From an uncultured Sphingomonadales bacterium (lineage in GTDB: Bacteria; Pseudomonadota; Alphaproteobacteria; Sphingomonadales; Sphingomonadaceae), in contig CALCBC010000052.1 of assembly GCA_937898525.1 (NCBI GenBank), forward strand, positions 1 through 11,088: a stretch of 11,088 nt of DNA. Direction: 5' to 3'. A model generated the notes under the pieces. The model worked only from the letters and a program-made list of their open reading frames with translations, did no database searches and was not told the origin of the DNA. A program made the position numbers and the translations under genes. This document shows, piece after piece, positions 1-6,583 of the stretch (positions within the stretch are counted from its first letter, which is position 1; the number at the start of each line of letters is the position of its first letter).

Positions 1-830
1 GTTCGGCTGAACACGTCGAACATGGTCTCGCCGTCGCGCGAACGGATCGCCTCACGCATCAGCGCCAGATCGGTCAGGAACCGGTCGAGCATTTCGAGCA
101 CCGCGTCGCGGTTGTGCAGGAACACGTCGCGCCACATCGTCGGGTCCGAAGCGGCGATGCGGGTGAAGTCGCGGAAGCCGCCTGCCGAGTACTTGATCAC
201 TTCGCTGCGGGTGACGTTCTCCAGCTCGGAGGCGGTGCCGACGATCGTGTAGGCGATCAGGTGCGGGATATGGCTGGTCACCGCCAGCACGAGGTCGTGG
301 TGCGCGACATCCATCGTGTCGACCATCGCGCCCAGGGATTCCCAGAACTCGACCAGCGCGGCGACCTTGGCCGGGTCGGCATCCTCTGGCGGGGTGACGA
401 TGCACCACCGGTGGTGGAACAGCGTGGCGAAGCCGGCATCGGGCCCGCTGTGCTCGGTACCGGCAACCGGGTGCGCGGGAATCACGCAGTGGCCCGGCAA
501 TGCCTGGGCGAGCGCGTTACTGACGGTCTGCTTCGACGAGCCGACGTCGCTGACCACCGCGCCGGGCTTGAGCGCGCCGGCAATCTCGCGCCCCGCTTGC
601 TCCATTGTCCCGACCGGCACGCAGAGGATCACGAGATCGGCCCCGGCGACCGCCTCGACGGAAGTCTCGCAGATGGTGTCCGCCAGCCCGCGCTCGGCCG
701 CGCGCACGCGCACCTTGGGATCGATGTCGTAACCCGTGGTCGCGACGTCGGGCAGGTGCTGGCGCACGGCAAGTCCGATCGAGCCTCCGAGCAGTCCGAG
801 ACCGATGATTGCGACCTTCTCGAAGCTCAT
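1..830 (-). CDS. tyrA: Prephenate/arogenate (cyclohexadienyl) dehydrogenase, 3' end cut by window edge
   Basis: This enzyme oxidatively decarboxylates prephenate and/or arogenate with NAD(P) in cytosolic tyrosine synthesis. I read 276 residues before the left edge, without a stop. The N-terminal Rossmann motif GLGLLGGSIG (residues 10-19) binds the dinucleotide, followed by YDID (34-37), DLVILCVPVG (65-74) and VSDVGSSK (93-100). The family signature HPVAGTEHSG (120-129), with the conserved His120, and SHIPH (186-190) mark the active site. GFRDFTRIAASDPTMW (218-233) is typical of the C-terminal helical domain. The ATG at 828-830 overlaps the hisC stop as ATGA and follows a good ribosome binding site (GGAGGGAG), so the start is firm. 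It is translationally coupled to hisC. Sequence alone does not decide prephenate, arogenate or dual specificity. No ACT domain is seen in the visible part, but the C-terminus is missing. Confidence 0.95.
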   Translation of the reverse strand, partial: MSFEKVAIIGLGLLGGSIGLAVRQHLPDVATTGYDIDPKVRVRAAERGLADTICETSVEAVAGADLVILCVPVGTMEQAGREIAGALKPGAVVSDVGSSKQTVSNALAQALPGHCVIPAHPVAGTEHSGPDAGFATLFHHRWCIVTPPEDADPAKVAALVEFWESLGAMVDTMDVAHHDLVLAVTSHIPHLIAYTIVGTASELENVTRSEVIKYSAGGFRDFTRIAASDPTMWRDVFLHNRDAVLEMLDRFLTDLALMREAIRSRDGETMFDVFSR

Positions 831-1909
831 CGGGCTCCCTCCGCCAGGGTCCGCAACGTGGCGGCGATCGCGTCCATCTGTTCGCGCGTGCCGATCGTGA
901 TCCGCAGCCCATGGGGCAGCCCCTGGCCGGGAAGGTGACGTACGGCGTATCCAGCCTCCGCCAGCCCGTGCAGCGCCACCTCGGCGCTCAGCGCCCCCTC
1001 GAACAGCACGAGGACGAAGTTCGCCTCGCTCGGCAGAGCGCGCAAGCCGCGATTGCCGAGCGTCTCGATCGCCGCGACGAAGCGCACGCGCTCGGCGCGG
1101 TTGTGCTCGCGCGAGCGCGCGACGAATTCCTGGTCCCCGAGCGCCGCCAACGCCGCCTTCTGCCCGGTGATGGTCACGTTGAACGGTCCGCGGATTCGGT
1201 TGAGCGCGCCGACCACCCCCGGCGCCCCGGTACCCCAGCCGACGCGCTCGCCGGCCAGGCCGTAGATCTTCGAGAAGGTCCGCGTGACCAGCACGTTGTC
1301 GTGCGCCGCTGCCAGCGCCAGCGCGCCGTCGTCGTCCTCGGCAGCGACGTATTCGGCATAGGCCTGGTCGATCACCAGCAGAACGTGGCCGGGAAGCCCG
1401 GCGTGGAGCCGCGCAAGCTCGGTCCGCGGCAGGAAACTTCCCGTCGGGTTGTTCGGATTGGCGAGGAACACCACGCGCGTGCGCTCGGTCACGCAGGCGA
1501 GCAGCGCATCGACGTCGGTCCCGAAGTCGCGGTCAGGGGCGACCACCACCGTGGCGCCGCAGCGGCGCGCGGCGATATCGTAGACCGCGAACCCGTAACG
1601 CACGTAGACAACCTCGTCGCCCGGGCCGGCGAATGCCTGCGCGGCGAGGTTGAGCAGCTCGTCCGAGCCGGTCCCGCAGACGATCCGGGCCGGGTCGATC
1701 CCGTGCAGTGCGCCGATCGCCTCACGCAGCGCAGTGCTGTCGGGATCGGGATAGAGCGACGGCACGATCCCCTCGGCGCGCGCCGCGAGCGCCGCCGGGC
1801 TGGTGCCGAGCGGGTTCTCGTTGGCCGAGAGCTTGACCAGCGGCCGGCCGTCGGCAGCTGTGCTCCTGCCCGGAACATAGGCATGGATCGCCGCGATCCA
1901 CGGCTTCAT
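827..1909 (-). CDS. hisC: Histidinol-phosphate aminotransferase (HisC family, fold-type I PLP enzyme)
   Basis: HisC converts imidazole acetol phosphate and glutamate to histidinol phosphate; members of this subfamily can also transaminate prephenate or aromatic keto acids. From the ATG at 1909 the protein is 360 residues, the usual family length. Visible features are the N-terminal SANENPLG (28-35), YPDPDS (53-58), GSDELL (81-86), NPNNPTG (151-157), DQAYAEY (181-187) with the PLP-contacting Asp181 and Tyr184, SKIYGLAGERVGWG (213-226) with the Schiff-base Lys214, and RITIG (336-340) with the substrate-carboxylate Arg. An in-frame ATG at 1984 would add 25 residues, but these look non-conserved and a GGAGG abuts that ATG with no spacer. 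The start at 1909 is chosen by similarity to the family N-terminus (KPWIAAIHAYVPG); no clear ribosome binding site precedes it. Its stop overlaps the tyrA start, which hints at a role in aromatic as well as histidine synthesis. Confidence 0.95.
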   Translation of the reverse strand: MKPWIAAIHAYVPGRSTAADGRPLVKLSANENPLGTSPAALAARAEGIVPSLYPDPDSTALREAIGALHGIDPARIVCGTGSDELLNLAAQAFAGPGDEVVYVRYGFAVYDIAARRCGATVVVAPDRDFGTDVDALLACVTERTRVVFLANPNNPTGSFLPRTELARLHAGLPGHVLLVIDQAYAEYVAAEDDDGALALAAAHDNVLVTRTFSKIYGLAGERVGWGTGAPGVVGALNRIRGPFNVTITGQKAALAALGDQEFVARSREHNRAERVRFVAAIETLGNRGLRALPSEANFVLVLFEGALSAEVALHGLAEAGYAVRHLPGQGLPHGLRITIGTREQMDAIAATLRTLAEGAR

Positions 1910-1972
1910 TGCGGGCCCGGCTGTCGGGAGGCTGTCCGTCACCGGCGCGCGCATAACGCCAAGCGGCGCGAA

Positions 1973-2020
1973 TTGACAGCCCATCCTCCGCGCACGGTTC
2001 GGGAGGATTGTTGACAGCCC
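1973..2020. repeat. Direct repeats flanking an inverted repeat in the divergent hisC/metX spacer
   Basis: TTGACAGCCC occurs at 1973-1982 and again at 2011-2020. Exactly between them lie the arms ATCCTCC (1983-1989) and GGAGGAT (2002-2008) around a 12-base centre. Each copy contains TTGACA, the -35 consensus, in the metX direction, but neither has a good -10 box downstream. RNA from either strand could fold into the 7-bp hairpin, which would hide a GGAGG. The element could be a paired operator, a leader hairpin, or chance. The arrangement is directly visible; the function is inferred. Confidence 0.5.
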
Positions 2021-2036
2021 GACTCGCCTGTCACAA
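2007..2036 (-). promoter_or_regulatory. Weak candidate sigma-70-type promoter for hisC-tyrA
   Basis: On the minus strand TTGTGA (2031-2036) and AACAAT (2007-2012) are separated by 18 bases and resemble -35 and -10 boxes (each with partial consensus match). This would start transcription near position 2000 and leave a leader of about 90 bases before the hisC ATG, including the inverted repeat at 1983-2008. It is a pattern match only; GC-rich alphaproteobacterial promoters are hard to call by eye. Confidence 0.25.
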
Positions 2037-2049
2037 GTCGCGGCGACCC

Positions 2050-3159
2050 ATGGCCACGGTGACAGCCTCTTCCACCAGCAGCAGCCTCGTGCTCGCCCAC
2101 GCCCTGCCGCTCGACAGCGGCCAGCGGCTCGAGCAGGTCACGCTCGCCTACGAGACCTACGGCGAGCTCGCGCCCGACAAATCCAACGCGATCCTGATCT
2201 TTCATGCGCTGACCGGCGACCAGCACGTCGCCAGCCCGCACCCGATTACCGGCAAGCCCGGCTGGTGGGACCGGATGGTCGGTCCCGGCAAGCCGATCGA
2301 CACCGCGCGGTTCCACGTGATCTGCGCCAACTTCATCGGCAGCTGCATGGGCTCGACCGGCCCGGCCAGTCCTGCCCCGGACGGAAAGCCCTGGGCGATG
2401 CGCTTTCCGGTGATCACCATCCGTGACATGGTCCGCGCCCAGGTCGCCTTGCTCGACGCGCTCGGGATCGAGCGGCTGCACGCCGCAGTCGGGCCGTCGA
2501 TGGGGGGAATGCTCGCGCTGAGTCTCGCAGCGAACTACCCGGACCGCGCCGAACGAATCCTCGGCATCGCCACACCGGCGAGCATGTCGGCGCAGAACAT
2601 CGCCTTCCACGAGGTCGGGCGGCAGGCGATCATGGCCGATCCAGCGTGGAACGGCGGCGACTATTACGGAAAGGGCAAGGGGCCCGACGCCGGGCTCGCG
2701 GTCGCGCGCATGGCGGCGCACATCACCTACCTCAGCGAGGCCGCGCTGGCCGAGAAGTTCGGCCGCCGGCTGCAGGACCGCGAGGCCAAGAGCTTCGGTT
2801 TCGACGCCGACTTCCAGGTCGAGAGTTACCTGCGCTACCAGGGGATCACCTTCACCAACCGGTTCGACGCGAACTCGTATCTCTACATCTCGCGGGCGAT
2901 GGATTATTTCGACCTCGCCGAGGAGCACGGTGGGCGGCTGGCCGACGCCTTCGCGCGCTGCAAGTCGCGCTTCTGCCTGATCAGCTTCGACACGGACTGG
3001 CTCTACCCGACGAGCGAGATGCGCCAGATCGTCCACGCCCTCAACGCGGTCGCCGCTCCGGTCAGCTTCGTCGAGCTGTCGGCGCCCTACGGGCACGACT
3101 CGTTCCTGCTCGACGTTCCGGCGCTCGACCGGGTCATTGCCGGGTTCCTCAACCGGTGA
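2050..3159 (+). CDS. metX: Homoserine O-acyltransferase (MetX family)
   Basis: MetX transfers an acetyl (or in some members succinyl) group to the homoserine hydroxyl, the committed step of methionine synthesis in the cytosol. The 369-residue product has the alpha/beta-hydrolase layout of the family: HALTGDQH (52-59), GSCMGSTGP (97-105) forming the oxyanion region, the nucleophile elbow GPSMGGM (148-154) with Ser150, SFDTDWLYP (312-320) with the catalytic Asp316, and YGHDSFL (347-353) with His349. The ATG at 2050 is preferred because it begins close to the conserved core. In-frame TTG codons at 2008 and 2011 would add 13-14 unconserved residues, although a GGGAGG lies just before them. No good ribosome binding site precedes 2050. 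It overlaps the acetyltransferase gene (GTGA) and leads a metX-GNAT-metW cluster. Acetyl versus succinyl specificity cannot be settled by eye. Confidence 0.95.
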   Translation: MATVTASSTSSSLVLAHALPLDSGQRLEQVTLAYETYGELAPDKSNAILIFHALTGDQHVASPHPITGKPGWWDRMVGPGKPIDTARFHVICANFIGSCMGSTGPASPAPDGKPWAMRFPVITIRDMVRAQVALLDALGIERLHAAVGPSMGGMLALSLAANYPDRAERILGIATPASMSAQNIAFHEVGRQAIMADPAWNGGDYYGKGKGPDAGLAVARMAAHITYLSEAALAEKFGRRLQDREAKSFGFDADFQVESYLRYQGITFTNRFDANSYLYISRAMDYFDLAEEHGGRLADAFARCKSRFCLISFDTDWLYPTSEMRQIVHALNAVAAPVSFVELSAPYGHDSFLLDVPALDRVIAGFLNR

Positions 3160-3587
3160 GCGCCGTGCCGCCCGGATACGAGCTGGTCGACGACCCGGCA
3201 CGGATCGACGCCGCGGCCGCGCATGCCTATCTCGCCCGCAGCTACTGGTCGCCGGGCATCCCGCGCGCGACCGTCGAGAGGGCGATCGCCAACAGCCTGT
3301 GCGTCGCGGTGTTCCGCGACGGCGCGCAGGTCGGCTTCGCCCGCGTCGTGACTGACCGCGCGACGTTCGCTTACCTCGCCGACGTCTACGTGCTCGAGGA
3401 CCACCGCGGACAGGGCATCGCCAAAGCGATGGTTGCGTACCTCCACGCCCATCCTGAGCTGCAGGGCCTGCGTCGCTGGCTGCTGATGACCCTCGACGCC
3501 CATCCGCTGTATGCCGGTCTCGGCTGGACGTCGCTGGCCCATCCCGAGCGGGCGATGGAACGCCATTTCGCGGACGTCTACGCATGA
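3156..3587 (+). CDS. GNAT-family N-acetyltransferase between metX and metW
   Basis: This is a single-domain acetyl-CoA-dependent acetyltransferase of 143 residues, a normal length for the family. The central strand ADVYVL (75-80) leads into the acetyl-CoA pyrophosphate loop HRGQGIA (83-89), and the tail PLYAGLGW (117-124) matches the usual C-terminal strand/helix of GNAT proteins. The substrate is not known. The GTG start at 3156 shares bases with the metX stop (GTGA), and its own stop overlaps the metW start (ATGA), so it is probably translated by coupling. A second GTG at 3165 would shorten it by three residues. Its position suggests, but does not prove, a link to methionine or acyl-homoserine metabolism; acetylation of an amino acid analogue or a protein is equally possible. 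Confidence 0.88.
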   Translation: MSAVPPGYELVDDPARIDAAAAHAYLARSYWSPGIPRATVERAIANSLCVAVFRDGAQVGFARVVTDRATFAYLADVYVLEDHRGQGIAKAMVAYLHAHPELQGLRRWLLMTLDAHPLYAGLGWTSLAHPERAMERHFADVYA

Positions 3588-4174
3588 GTGGCCTGCGCCC
3601 CGACCTCGCGGTGATCGCCCGGCACGTGCCGCCCGGGAGCCGCGTGATCGACGTCGGCTGCGGCGAGGGCGAGCTGATGGCCGTTTTGCGCGACGAACGG
3701 CATGTCGACGCGCGCGGGATGGAGATCGACCCCGAGGCGGTCGAGAAATGCGTCGCGCGCGGCCTTTCGACGGTGCAGGGCGACGCCAACCGTGACCTCG
3801 CCGACTATCCGGACGATGCGTTCGACTACGCGATCCTCAGCCAGACACTGCAAACCGCCGAGCGCCCCGACCTGATGCTCGACGAGCTGCTGAGGATCGG
3901 CCGCAAGGCGTTCGTCAGCTTCCCCAACTTCGCCCACTGGCGGATGCGCCTGTCGCTGCTGTGGCGCGGTCGCATGCCGGTCACCCGCCATCTGCCGGTC
4001 AGCTGGTACGAGACGCAGAACATCCATCACGTGACCGTGACCGACTTCCTCGAGCTGCTGCGCCTCAAGGGCGTGCGGATCGAGAAGAGCTGGTTCTTCA
4101 GTGGCGAGCGCGAGCTTGGAGCATTCGGCGCCAACTGGCGCGCCGAGTACGCGGTCTACCTGCTGAGCCGCTAG
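3584..4174 (+). CDS. metW: MetW, methionine biosynthesis methyltransferase-fold protein
   Basis: MetW is the small SAM-methyltransferase-fold partner commonly encoded with metX; in pseudomonads it has been linked to MetX activity, while its own reaction is not well defined. The 196-residue protein carries motif I VIDVGCGEGEL (21-31), the acidic end of strand 2 MEID (46-49), QGDAN (65-69) and the long MetW-specific central region SFPNFAHWRMR (112-122), followed by SWYETQNIHH (140-149) and the tail FFSGERELGAFGANW (171-185). Full family length is present. The start overlaps the preceding stop as ATGA. It ends the plus-strand operon, 7 bases from the stop of the convergent GGDEF/EAL gene. Confidence 0.95.
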   Translation: MSGLRPDLAVIARHVPPGSRVIDVGCGEGELMAVLRDERHVDARGMEIDPEAVEKCVARGLSTVQGDANRDLADYPDDAFDYAILSQTLQTAERPDLMLDELLRIGRKAFVSFPNFAHWRMRLSLLWRGRMPVTRHLPVSWYETQNIHHVTVTDFLELLRLKGVRIEKSWFFSGERELGAFGANWRAEYAVYLLSR

Positions 4175-4181
4175 CCGAGCC

Positions 4182-6488
4182 TCAGGCAAGAAGCGCGCGT
4201 GGGCGCGCGGCCTCAGCCTGGCTCAGCGCCGCGGTCACGTCCTCAGCCGGCAGCGCCATCGAGTAGAGATAGCCCTGTCCGAGATCGCAGCCGAGCGCGA
4301 CCAGCCGGCATTCCTGTGCCGCGGTCTCCACGCCCTCGGCGACGACTTCCATCCCGAGGCAGTGCCCGAGGTTGATCACCGCGGCCGAGATCGCCTCCGC
4401 CTCGGCTCCCTTGCCAAGCTGGCGGACGAAGCTGCGGTCGATCTTGAGCAGGTCGATCGGGAACTGGCTGAGGTGCGACAGTGAGGCGTAGCCGGTGCCG
4501 AAATCGTCGAGCGCGATGGCAACACCACTCTCGCTCAGCGACCTCAGCACCGTCTCGACATAGCCGGCGCTGCGGCCGAGGAACACCGTCTCGGTAACCT
4601 CGATCTGCAGACACGCGGGTGGGATCCCGCCGCGCTCGAGCCGGGCCAGCAGGCTCTCGGCGAACCCGTCGCGGCGGAAGTCGGCCGCGGTGAGGTTGAT
4701 CGCGACGTGACCGAACGGCACCCCGTCCGCGAGCCACCGCTGGACTTGCGCCAAGGTCCGCTCGACCATTCGCTCGCTCAGCGCGGCGCCGAGCGCGGGG
4801 TCGTCGAACGCCGGCTGTATATCCTCGGCGCTGCGAATACGACCCTCTTCATCGCGCCAGCGCAGCAGGGCCTCGAAGCCGGCAATGCGCGAGGTCGTCA
4901 GCGAGACCTTCGGCTGGAAGTAGGGCACGACGCGATCGTCCCTCAGGGCGGCAAGCGCCGCCGCGAGCATCGTCTCGCGGTGCTCGACTTCGGCCTTCAT
5001 CGAGGTTTCGAACAGCTTGAGCTGCCCGCGCCCGGCATTCTTGGCCGCGTAGAGCGCGATGTCAGCCGCCTTCATGATCTCCGAACGGCAGGCGCCGTCC
5101 CGCCACAACCGGCTGGCGCCGATGCTCGCCCCGCAAGCGAGCAGGCGGCCCTGATACTCGAACGGCTCGCTGAGGCGAGCGTAGAGCCGGTTGCCGGCTT
5201 CCCAGACGTCCGCGTCCGAACGTGCGGCGATCAGGATCGCAAACTCGTCGCCGCCGAGCCGCGCGACCAGCTTCACCGCATCGCCGGCTGCGCGCAGCCG
5301 CTCGGCGCAGGTTGCGAGCATGCGGTCCCCGGCGTCGTGGCCGAGGGTGTCGTTGATCGCCTTGAAGTTGTCGATGTCGAGGATCAGCAGCGCGCCGGAG
5401 GGCTTGCCGTCCTCGCCCGCGAGGATCGCATCGAGGCGATCCTGCAGCACGTTGCGGTTGGCGAGACCGGTAAGCGGATCGTGCCGCGCCATCCAGAGCG
5501 CCTGCTCTTCCGAGCGCTTCTGGTGCGTGATGTCGCGCGCGACGACGACGATGCGACCCGAATCGTCGGCGATCCGGTTGGCGATCACGTCGAACCAGCG
5601 CAGCCGGCCGTCGGGATCGACCCGCCGCGTGGTCAAGTTGGCCGAGCCTTCGCGGACAGCCGTGAGCAGCGCCTGCTGGCCCGCCTTTCGGTCGGCGGGA
5701 TGCAACAGGTCCAGCCACGAGGTGCCGACGAGATCGCCGGTGGCCGGCGGCGCCGAGTTCGGGCGCTTGAGGAAGACGATGTGGAAGTCCGCATCGAGGA
5801 TCAGCGTGTAGTCGGGGCTCGCCTCGAGAATCGTGCGGTTGAACATCTCGCTGCGGTCGAGGTCGCTGAGCGCGGTCATTCGTGACACCATCATCCGGTG
5901 CAGGCGGAACGCGGCCGAGAAGATCGTCAGGATGAAAATCGGCAGCTGGATGCTGATCACCGCGATGATCGGTTCGGAAGCCACAAGTCCGGCGACGGTC
6001 GCCGGGCCGAGAGCGAGCCCGACCATCAGCGCGGCCAGTCGCGGGGTGCCAAAGTTGCGCAGGCACACGCCGCTGACCATCGCCGCCGCAGAGAGGCACG
6101 CGATCGTCGACATGACCCAGTCGCCACTGGTGAGCGAGAGATAGACGCCGTAGCCGATCGACGCCGCCCAGCCGCACGACAGCAGCGCGGCCGCGCCCTT
6201 CGGCGGGTCCGCGCCGCGCTCGAGCGCACGCCGCCCGCCGATCACCAGCGGCAAGCGCAGCATCGCCAGGACGATCTCGATCGCCAGCCAGGTTATGAAC
6301 GGCGCCGACGGCTGACGCGACACGCCGATCGCAGCCACCGCTATGCTGTTGAACACGCCGCCGAGAAAGATCGGGATCGAGCCGAACAGCCCGGCCTCGA
6401 GCTGCCGGCGAATCGCCGGCGAAACCGTTTCCCGGGTGGCGAGAAGCCACTGCATCGCGCGGTCGAGGGAACGGAAGATCGTACGCAC
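4182..6488 (-). CDS. Membrane-anchored PAS-GGDEF-EAL cyclic di-GMP enzyme
   Basis: This is a bifunctional-type cyclic di-GMP signalling protein in the inner membrane. From the GTG at 6488 it is 768 residues. Six hydrophobic helices (about 34-54, 65-85, 100-120, 122-142, 149-170 and 173-193) form an N-terminal sensor-like membrane domain, followed by a PAS domain (about 215-325). The GGDEF domain starts at DPLTGLANR (337-345) and has an intact GGDEF motif (412-416) but no RxxD inhibitory site five residues before it. The EAL domain keeps EALLRW (539-544), AINLT (596-600), IEVTET (629-634), DDFGTG (661-666), LKID (681-684), AEGVE (717-721) and GQGYLY (737-742), so phosphodiesterase activity is likely. 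The start is uncertain: an ATG at 6455 gives 757 residues, and neither has a clear ribosome binding site. The reading frame stays open upstream through fdhD, but that part is antisense-like shadow. It faces metW and probably has its own promoter. Confidence 0.93.
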   Translation of the reverse strand: MRTIFRSLDRAMQWLLATRETVSPAIRRQLEAGLFGSIPIFLGGVFNSIAVAAIGVSRQPSAPFITWLAIEIVLAMLRLPLVIGGRRALERGADPPKGAAALLSCGWAASIGYGVYLSLTSGDWVMSTIACLSAAAMVSGVCLRNFGTPRLAALMVGLALGPATVAGLVASEPIIAVISIQLPIFILTIFSAAFRLHRMMVSRMTALSDLDRSEMFNRTILEASPDYTLILDADFHIVFLKRPNSAPPATGDLVGTSWLDLLHPADRKAGQQALLTAVREGSANLTTRRVDPDGRLRWFDVIANRIADDSGRIVVVARDITHQKRSEEQALWMARHDPLTGLANRNVLQDRLDAILAGEDGKPSGALLILDIDNFKAINDTLGHDAGDRMLATCAERLRAAGDAVKLVARLGGDEFAILIAARSDADVWEAGNRLYARLSEPFEYQGRLLACGASIGASRLWRDGACRSEIMKAADIALYAAKNAGRGQLKLFETSMKAEVEHRETMLAAALAALRDDRVVPYFQPKVSLTTSRIAGFEALLRWRDEEGRIRSAEDIQPAFDDPALGAALSERMVERTLAQVQRWLADGVPFGHVAINLTAADFRRDGFAESLLARLERGGIPPACLQIEVTETVFLGRSAGYVETVLRSLSESGVAIALDDFGTGYASLSHLSQFPIDLLKIDRSFVRQLGKGAEAEAISAAVINLGHCLGMEVVAEGVETAAQECRLVALGCDLGQGYLYSMALPAEDVTAALSQAEAARPRALLA

Positions 6489-6583
6489 CAAACACGGCCC
6501 GGCTGATTCGAGGAACTCCGGCCCTACAAGTGCTTGATTAACATTCGCTTCCCGAGGCGGCCGTTCCGCGTGCGCGGGGGGCG

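Noticed and set aside
809..2014. 401-residue open frame on the plus strand opposite hisC
   Set aside because: Arg-rich, motif-free shadow of hisC running through its spacer; no support as a gene.
1985..2049. SAM-II or SAM/SAH riboswitch upstream of metX
   Set aside because: I looked for the conserved cores of both and did not recognise them; only the repeat/hairpin element is visible.
1939..3789. 616-residue open frame on the minus strand across metX, the acetyltransferase and metW
   Set aside because: It is antisense to three well-supported genes, is rich in Arg, Gly and Ala with no recognisable domain, and is the stop-poor shadow expected in GC-rich sequence.
5285..5300. Perfect 16-bp palindrome CGGCTGCGCGCAGCCG
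   Set aside because: It lies inside the conserved GGDEF domain coding region and is made of common GC-rich codons; coincidence is the simplest reading.
4707..5885. 392-residue open frame on the plus strand opposite the GGDEF/EAL gene
   Set aside because: Antisense shadow with no domain; the opposite strand encodes clear GGDEF and EAL motifs.
6560..6583. Intrinsic terminator after fdhD
   Set aside because: A CCGCG-TG-CGCGG inverted repeat is present at 6566-6577 but the stem is short, the loop too small and no T-run follows in the minus-strand direction.
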